Positions 58,345 through 64,000 of a stretch of 64,000 nucleotides of DNA are shown here, in pieces; within the stretch, counting starts at the first letter, position 1, and the number at the start of each line of letters is the position of its first letter. Below the pieces are notes generated by a model. The model was not told where the DNA came from and ran no database searches. It saw only the letters and a list, made by a program, of their open reading frames with translations. The position numbers and the translations under genes were made by a program. The stretch comes from Hibiscus mutabilis. Lineage: Eukaryota > Streptophyta > Magnoliopsida > Malvales > Malvaceae. The DNA lies in contig CM033745.1 of assembly GCA_019671005.1 (NCBI GenBank), positions 42,143,834-42,207,833 of the forward strand, read 5' to 3'.

Positions 58345-58412
58345 GTAATCATTGAAAATCCCTCTCATTGAATCATTGAAAATGTGTATCGTTATTGAAC
58401 CCTTCTGTACAG
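58345..58412 (+). other. Candidate intron 2 inside E2 integrase (68 bp)
   Basis: Exon ends GTAATTCAA (V-I-Q); donor GTAATCATTG; pyrimidine-rich end CCTTCTGTACAG; next exon ATTCTGGAAGAC (I-L-E-D). Splicing restores RVIQ-ILED exactly as read without interruption in element A (RVIQ-VLEN). Contains an internal AATCATTGAAAAT repeat, twice. Confidence 0.8.
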
Positions 58413-59102
58413 ATTCTGGAAGACAAGTTGCATGCATACATTATTGATTTTGTGGATCCTGGGAGAAATCTCTGCCTCTCATTGAGTTTGCCTATAACAA
58501 CAGTTATCAAGCTTCCATTAAGATGGAACCCTATAAAGTGTTGTATAAAAGATGTTGTAAAACTCCATTGTGTTGGTCTAAGCTTGGTGAAGGCAAGATG
58601 TTGGGCCCTGACCTACTTTGGGAAACTGAAGAACGAGTTACCATCATTTATGATCACTCAAAAGCTACCTTTGACCGACAAAAGGCCTACGAAGACCTAA
58701 AGCGAAAGGATATATAGTATGAAGTTGGCAAGAAAGCCTTACTCAAGGTTTCACCATGGAAGAAAGTTCTGAGGTTTGGTAAAAAGGGGAAATTGAGTCC
58801 CCGATTCATTGGACTCTTTGAGGTCATTGGGAAAGTTGGCCCTGTAGCTTATCAACTATTGTTTCCCTCAGAACTGAGAAAAATCCATGATGTATTCCAT
58901 GTATCGATTCTTTGAAAGTTAAAAGAGGAACCGAATTAGATTCTTGCAAAAGAAGTTAAAGGACTTCTCAACAAATCTATTTCGCTAGTTAAAGTGCTCT
59001 GGAGGAGTCACACCGTTGAATAGGAAACCAGGGAACCGAATGAGACAATGAAGAAGCAATACCCTCATCTCTTTAGTTGAGTTAAAAATTCGAGGACGAA
59101 TT
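58413..59102 (+). pseudogene. E2 integrase C-terminus and chromodomain
   Basis: ILEDKLHAYIIDF, then after a frameshift NSYQASIKMEPYKVLYKRCC, TPLCWSKLGEGKMLGPDLLW, ATFDRQKAYEDLKRKDI, KALLKVSPWKKVLRFGKKGK, SPRFIGLFEVIGKVGPVAYQ, KIHDVFHVSIL. A deletion removes the linker before the chromodomain at about 58930-59070 (EPNQILAKEVKGLLNKSISL-like, then KVLWRSHTVE and MKKQYPHLF). Trp in VLWRSH is kept, unlike E1. Confidence 0.83.
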
Positions 59103-59120
59103 TTTCTTATGGAGGAGAGT
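59103..59120 (+). other. E2 polypurine tract
   Basis: TTCTTATGGAGGAGAGT directly before TGTAACACCCC; altered form of the E1 tract AAGAGGGGAGAGT. Confidence 0.75.
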
Positions 59121-59354
59121 TGTAACACCCCAAAAATTAGTCTAGTCGGAATTGTGTTTCAGCGATCGAAAACCCTACACCATAAAGGTCTAAAAATCTC
59201 ATTGGCATTGGCCTTATGGTCAATTATATAGATATTGGACTCTAATTGAGTCAATTCATTGATTAAGTACCTTATTGAATTTATCAAAATATTGTTTAGT
59301 GACCTAATTGTAGAAATTGGAGGTTTTGGGGGCAAAATCATGAAGATTGAAAGT
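59121..59354 (+). repeat. E2 3' LTR, first 234 bases
   Basis: TGTAACACCCCAAAAATTAG onward matches E1 38224 and E3 61713. It ends in ...GATTGAAAGTCAA, after which E3 continues with GGGACTAACC but this copy jumps to Athila-like gag. Confidence 0.88.
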
Positions 59355-60706
59355 CAATTGTATTGCTCTGCAATAAAGGCTTTAGTGACTTCAGTAGCAC
59401 TAGGTAATCTTCCTTGTGGCCTCATCTTTAATACTTGGGCAATCTGCCCAATATGTGCTTGCAAAGACCCCAAAGAAGCAATGTGGTTTTGCAAGATCTA
59501 TTGTTGGTTTTGCCACATGGCAGCTTGCGTTATGAACGTGTCACTATGATTCTTTAAGTGAGCTGCATGATCATGCACAATAACTCGGGCAGTTTCCATA
59601 AAATTTTGATAAGTATTATCAAGAGAATTAGAATTGGAGTTAGAAGCTCCATGGTTTCGCCTCTAAGTCTTTTTTTTAGAATCTAAGAGGTTCTATTGTG
59701 GCATTCTGTCGTGCTTCTAAATTACCAGTATTGCCTCCCCACCCAAAATTTGGATGTTGCCGCCACCCTGGGTTGTAGGTGTTGGAGTAGGGATTGTTGT
59801 TGCGGTTGGTGTTCCCTACATAATATTCAGATTCATGTTGTTGGGGGCATTCATTCGACTAATGTTTCCCATCACAATGCTCACACGTGTATTGAATTGC
59901 CTTAGCCTCTCGGACATTGGATGTCGCCTGTATGTTTTTGAGCAGGTTGGTGATGGTGGAGAGTTGTGCCGCTACACTTTAAGAATTGTCCAACTTGATC
60001 ATACCAGAGGATTTATGTCATGACTTCGGTCTCCCCCTTGGAACTGGTAGTCAGTATTGGCTATTTGGTCAAGAATCTTGAAAGCCTCGTCATGTTCTTT
60101 GTCAAGCAAAATACCATTGGTTGACGAGTCAATATTCATTCTTATAGGTGCATTGACACTATAACAGGATGTCATGATTTGTAGCCAATCATTGAATCCA
60201 AGAATCGAGCACTTGCGTAGCATATCTTTGTATTTGTCCCAACATTCGTACATAGATTCATCATCATACTTTTGGAATGAGATAATGTCGCTTCGCTTTT
60301 AATTGTGCACATTCGGTGGATCATATCTGTGCAGAAACTTACTACATAAGTCATTCCAGGATGTAATAGATCTTGAGGAACAAGTCTTTAACCATGCTCT
60401 GACCCGATGTAGCAAAGAGTAGGGATATAGCCTGAGTCTCAACACATCATCAAGAATCCTTGGTTGTCAAAAACTGACACAAACTTCTAGGAATGCTTGA
60501 ATGTGTTCTCAAGCATCCTCTCTTGTTGATCCTCCAAATTGTCCAATGGAATTGAGCATGTCGAACATAACAGGCTTCAGCTCAAAGTGAGTTGTCCCTA
60601 GATCAGGCACAACAATATGTGGGTTGTTATTGTTGATAACGGGATCGATACTCAATCTAATGGGCATTCTAGGTTTGGCAGGTGGTGGAGCCTCCTATTG
60701 TGCCTG
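59355..60706 (-). pseudogene. Athila-like gag, copy 2
   Basis: Read leftward from 60706: PPPAKPRMPIRLSIDPVI, HIVVPDLGTTHFELKPVMFD, NSIGQFGGSTREDA, then RLRLYPYSLLHRVRAWLK, SWNDLCSKFLHRYDPPNV, DESMYECWDKYKDMLRKCSI and NDWLQIMTSCYSVN. This gives the N-terminal half of Athila gag that copy 1 lacks, then overlaps copy 1 from 60263 down to 59355, including the knuckle region (59900-59840) and YSNTYNP. Several stops. The plus-strand ORFs here are shadows. Confidence 0.85.
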
Positions 60707-61712
60707 GATGATGCGGATATCAGTAATACACCTAAGAGATACCAAATAGAAGTTCCTCAAGGTCCAATCACTCGAGCAAGAGCTAAACAATTAAAGGACG
60801 CTATCACAATGTTAATAAAGTGAGTTTGGGACGTTGGGTTTCAAAAGGGCGTTGGACTTAAAGGCAATGGACGTGAAGAGCCATGCAAGCCAAGAATTTC
60901 GTTGCATTTAGTTTAAATTTTACACATCGTTGTTTGTTTAATTTTTGGACACAGTTATTTGTTTTGTACCTAGTTTTCTCTTTAAATTTCTAGTATTTTA
61001 TTTAGTGACTCATGTTGTTTGTTTTATATGATTTAAAAACATGTTTTAATTCAACATTTATATGTCACACGTTAATGTGTTTAATTTGACCATATAGGTG
61101 TACAAGTGGCACGCCAACTTGGAGCTTGGAGGGGAAGCATTGTCCAAGTCATTTAGAGAGGACTGGAACAACAAGAGATGGAAGAAGGAAATCCATGAGA
61201 CACCTCTATTTGAATCTTCAATGGATGGCAACAATAAGGAGCATGATCTAGAAATGCATTTTCATATGATTCAATGGGCAGATTAATCACCAAAAGCGTC
61301 AGTCAGATTGCTTGCCATTTTTGAGTAGGATCCAAGCATAACTGGGCTGTAGAGTCTTCATGAAACTTAATCTCCTATCTCTTAGATTTCCAACGCATTT
61401 TGAATTGCATCAATCTAATATCGAGAGCTCAAGATATTTCCAAATTACCGAAGGTAGTGTAGGCTGGAAAGTTATACGAGATTTGCAACCATTCACTTTC
61501 AAAAGGCATGTCCATTCATATTTCAACACTAATGAAGAGGCTTTATGAATTATCTTGAATGAAGGAATGAGTTTTGGCCTTTCATATCCTTTGTAAGCTT
61601 ATAAAGGAAAGGTTTTTGGTTATTCGTAAAGACAACTTAGAATTTGAATATACGTGTGAGATTGTTCTCCTCATTGTTATTCATTGAACTTCTTGAATTC
61701 GAAGCTTGTTCT
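60707..61712 (+). other. Unassigned retroelement scrap
   Basis: Plus-strand frame at about 60690-60822 reads DADISNTPKRYQIEVPQGPI then TRARAKQLKDAITMLIK and a stop. The PITRARAK motif is common in plant Ty3/gypsy polyproteins, but I cannot place it on a lineage. The rest, including a 62-codon ORF at 61098-61286 and another at 61360-61548, resembles LTR or untranslated sequence without a domain. It ends exactly at the E3 LTR start. Confidence 0.45.
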
Positions 61713-64000
61713 TGTAACACCCCGAAAAATTGGTCTAGTTGGAATTGGGTTTCGACAATCAGAAACCCTACACTAGAAAGGTCTAAAAATCGCATTGACT
61801 TTGACCTTATGGTCAATTATATTGACATTGGACTCTAATTGAGTTAATTCATTGATTAAAGACCTTATTGAATTTATCAAAATATTGTTTAGTGACCTAA
61901 TTGTAGAAATTGGAAGTTTTGGGGGGCAAAATCATGAAGATTGAAAGTCAAGGGACTAACCTTGTGATTAGCCCCTCCTAAGCCTTATCATCCACTACGT
62001 AGATTGCCCAGATTGCTTTCCTTCATTTGAAGGAAAGCTTTTGGCTATCAAGATTAATAAGAAGTAAAAATAAGATTTGAGACTTACTCGATTAAGAACT
62101 AAGCAACCACCTCTCTTCGTCTTCATCTTCCTACAAGCAAACACCTCCATTGTTGTTTTAGCTCCATCAAATAGTCATCAATTGGGTAAGTTTTAGCCCT
62201 CAATCAATTAAGTGATTCCATGGATAGATTATGCTTAAATTCAAGCCAAAGTTTTGATCACCTATGGTAACTTAGGGTTTTCAAGGCTTTAGTCCATAGA
62301 AATCTAATGTCTAATTGCTAATTCGAGCTTAGATATTGATTTGGATATCATTATATTGATTTCGATATCGTATTATCGATTCTAATGATCTCCTATTGTT
62401 TTACCTAGCTCAAGAATTGAAGAAGGATAATCTATCATCTCTGTCAAAGGCTAGGAACAAGGGAATTGGAATCTGAGAGCCGTAGGAGCTTCAAAAATCA
62501 AGGTGAGTGTAGGAGGAGTCTCAAGAATAGGCTACGAGCCTATCCTGATTTTATTGACATTGATTTTTGTATAGCTAACATTGTGCCTAAGGATATCGCA
62601 TCGAATCTCTTAGGAGATTACATTGGTAAGCATTGGTAAGTATTGCATTGAATTATTGTCCGTAGGAACATGGTTATTGTTACCAGTCTCATTGAAACAT
62701 AATATAAAAATATTTAGCATTATACATTATATTGTTATTGCCATCGAACATCGATATTGTCATTGTTATAGTCATTTTCATAGATATTGTTATTGAACAT
62801 TGAAATTGGTATTGATATTGAATCATCAACCACTGATATTGCTATTGGGAAATATTGAACATTGATATTGCTATTGATCCTTGGATTTGAAAGGGCATTG
62901 GATACAATTGGCATGCCATAGAATTCATGAGCTCACTGGTACGGGTGGACTACGGTCCTTGGCTATGGCCTTTATTGTAGTGAGGCAAAGAGATGTTTAT
63001 GACATTGGTCATCCGGCGAGGCGGAGAGACTAGACCATTCATTGATTTGGCGAGGCGTACGAATTTGTGTATCCACTATCTTGATTCGATCCAAATGATA
63101 ATAATGAAATATGATTGTTAATATGATTGTTATTGTCATTGTGCATCATTAAAATATTGTCATTAATAATACATGATTTGGAATGCATTTCATTGTATAT
63201 ATTATTGTTCAAGACTACCCCACTAGGCAAAATTTGCCTAATGCATTTCATCTCATGCATTTCAAGTTAAAAGGTTCATCGTTGAGAGATCGAAAAAGTT
63301 GAAGGTTTTTGGCAAGTCACTACAAGGCTAAAGTAATGTATATTATCCTTAAGAACTCCTAGTATGGTGTCAAAGTAGTTAAACTAGTCACTTTTGGCCC
63401 TTTTGATGTGTAGGTTTTTCATATGGCTTGTAAAAGTCTTTAAGGCCCTAAATGTGCTTTTGGTAATGGCCAAAAGTGGTAAAACTAGCATATTTGGTTT
63501 AAAAAGGTGAAAACCTAGTAAATGGATTCATATAACTATGAAATTTGATATGACAGTAGATTATAGTAATTTAGACTTGCCTGCAAAATTTCATTGGATT
63601 TGGACATTGTATGATAGTCAAATAGATCAAAACCAGATAAAATCTTTCATTACAATGTAGGGCGTATCGATACGGGTATGCATATTTGGACCAGGTCAAT
63701 ATGGTGTATCGGTATGGACTTTAGCGTATCGGTACTAAAAGTGAACACTTGGTTGTAAAAATTGCATAGATACGGTTTAAAGGCATATCGAAACAGATGT
63801 ACTCGTACCAATACGACAAGGCTATATTGATACAAGTTTTTGTCACTGGAATCTGATAATTTATGAAATATGCTTAGCATACCGATACGGCCCTTCGAGT
63901 ATCGGTACAATGATAGGTATTTCAGTTAACAGCTTTGGTAATAGTTCTAAAAAGTTACACTTTGGTCATTGATTGTTAATTAGTCTAATTGAATGGGTAA
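61713..64000 (+). repeat. E3: E-family LTR running off the window
   Basis: Starts TGTAACACCCCG and follows the E1 LTR through the conserved block GTACGGGTGGACTACGGTCC (62939), the GGCGAGGCGGAGAGAC units, ATTGTTATTG simple sequence, and the GTATCGATAC cluster (exact copy 63664-63673). About 300 more bases would complete it. Whether it is a 5' LTR or a solo LTR cannot be seen. No genes; ORFs at 63039-63260 and 63650-63910 are inside the LTR. Confidence 0.88.

Larger units (their letters stand above)
55912..59354 (+). mobile_element. E2: chromovirus of the E family, 5' truncated
   Basis: Carries protease (from within the domain), RT, RNase H, integrase, chromodomain, polypurine tract and the first 234 bases of its 3' LTR. 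Aligns with E1 from about 31030 onward, including both candidate introns. No 5' LTR or gag, and the 3' LTR stops abruptly at 59354. Athila-like gag of the same strand and overlapping extent lies on both sides, so this is a rearranged fragment and not a clean insertion. Confidence 0.87.

Noticed and set aside
59355..61712. Segment considered as an insertion inside an E-family LTR (between 59354 and 61713)
   Set aside because: The LTR restarts from its first base at 61713 and does not continue from base 235, so these are two separate LTRs and not one interrupted copy.
1..64000. Search for a host gene, defence system or other cargo between elements
   Set aside because: Every long reading frame with a recognisable domain belongs to gag, protease, RT, RNase H, integrase, chromodomain or Ogre ORF1. 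The rest falls in LTRs or untranslated regions.

Overview
The window is plant nuclear DNA made almost entirely of decayed, nested Ty3/gypsy LTR retrotransposons. I found no host protein gene, tRNA, rRNA or CRISPR array. The lineages seen are chromoviruses with chromodomains (Tekay/Del-like, LTRs of 2.7-3.9 kb starting TGTAACACCC), Tat/Ogre-like giants, and Athila-like gag fragments. This mix, with four levels of nesting, points to pericentromeric or other gene-poor heterochromatin of a repeat-rich flowering plant. I cannot name the species.

Layout. (1) 1-40897 is one old plus-strand chromovirus, E1. It shows the end of its 5' LTR, a tRNA-Met-type primer site, gag, protease, RT, RNase H, integrase, chromodomain, polypurine tract and a 3' LTR. 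(2) Its gag is split at 1663-30290 by a minus-strand Tat/Ogre-like element B with 2.3 kb LTRs and target duplication GGAGG on both sides. (3) The RT gene of B is split at 9285-20706 by a minus-strand chromovirus A with 3.2-3.3 kb LTRs; its target duplication has decayed to ATCAG/ATTAA. (4) The integrase gene of E1 is split at 33889-37751 by a 3.86 kb solo LTR, F, with target duplication CATAC. (5) 40898-54395 is a scrambled zone: an inverted LTR remnant (H), two LTRs of a Tat-like family D with internal sequence on both sides of one of them, D-type tandem repeats, and a collapsed B-like element C. (6) 54396-60706 holds two overlapping Athila-like gag copies on the minus strand that bracket a truncated chromovirus E2, a relative of E1. 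(7) 60707-61712 is an unassigned retroelement scrap. (8) 61713-64000 is an E-family LTR running off the window.

Most interesting observation. The pol genes of the chromoviruses appear to carry spliceosomal introns. Intron 1 (76-92 bp, GTAAG...TAG) lies exactly between RNase H and integrase in A, E1 and E2, in the same phase. Removing it joins the reading frames, while reading through gives a stop a few codons into the intron in E1 and E2. Intron 2 (68 bp in both E1 and E2) lies inside the integrase core just after the catalytic-Glu motif and is absent from A, which reads straight across that point. B has a separate intron between protease and RT, as known for Ogre elements. If intron 1 is real, splicing would decide whether integrase is made, while the unspliced RNA is the copy passed to new insertions.

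All coding regions are broken by stops and frameshifts, many at former Gln and Trp codons, as expected from deamination of methylated cytosine. No element in the window looks able to move on its own. LTR and domain assignments come from reading motifs and aligning repeats by eye; no database search was run.
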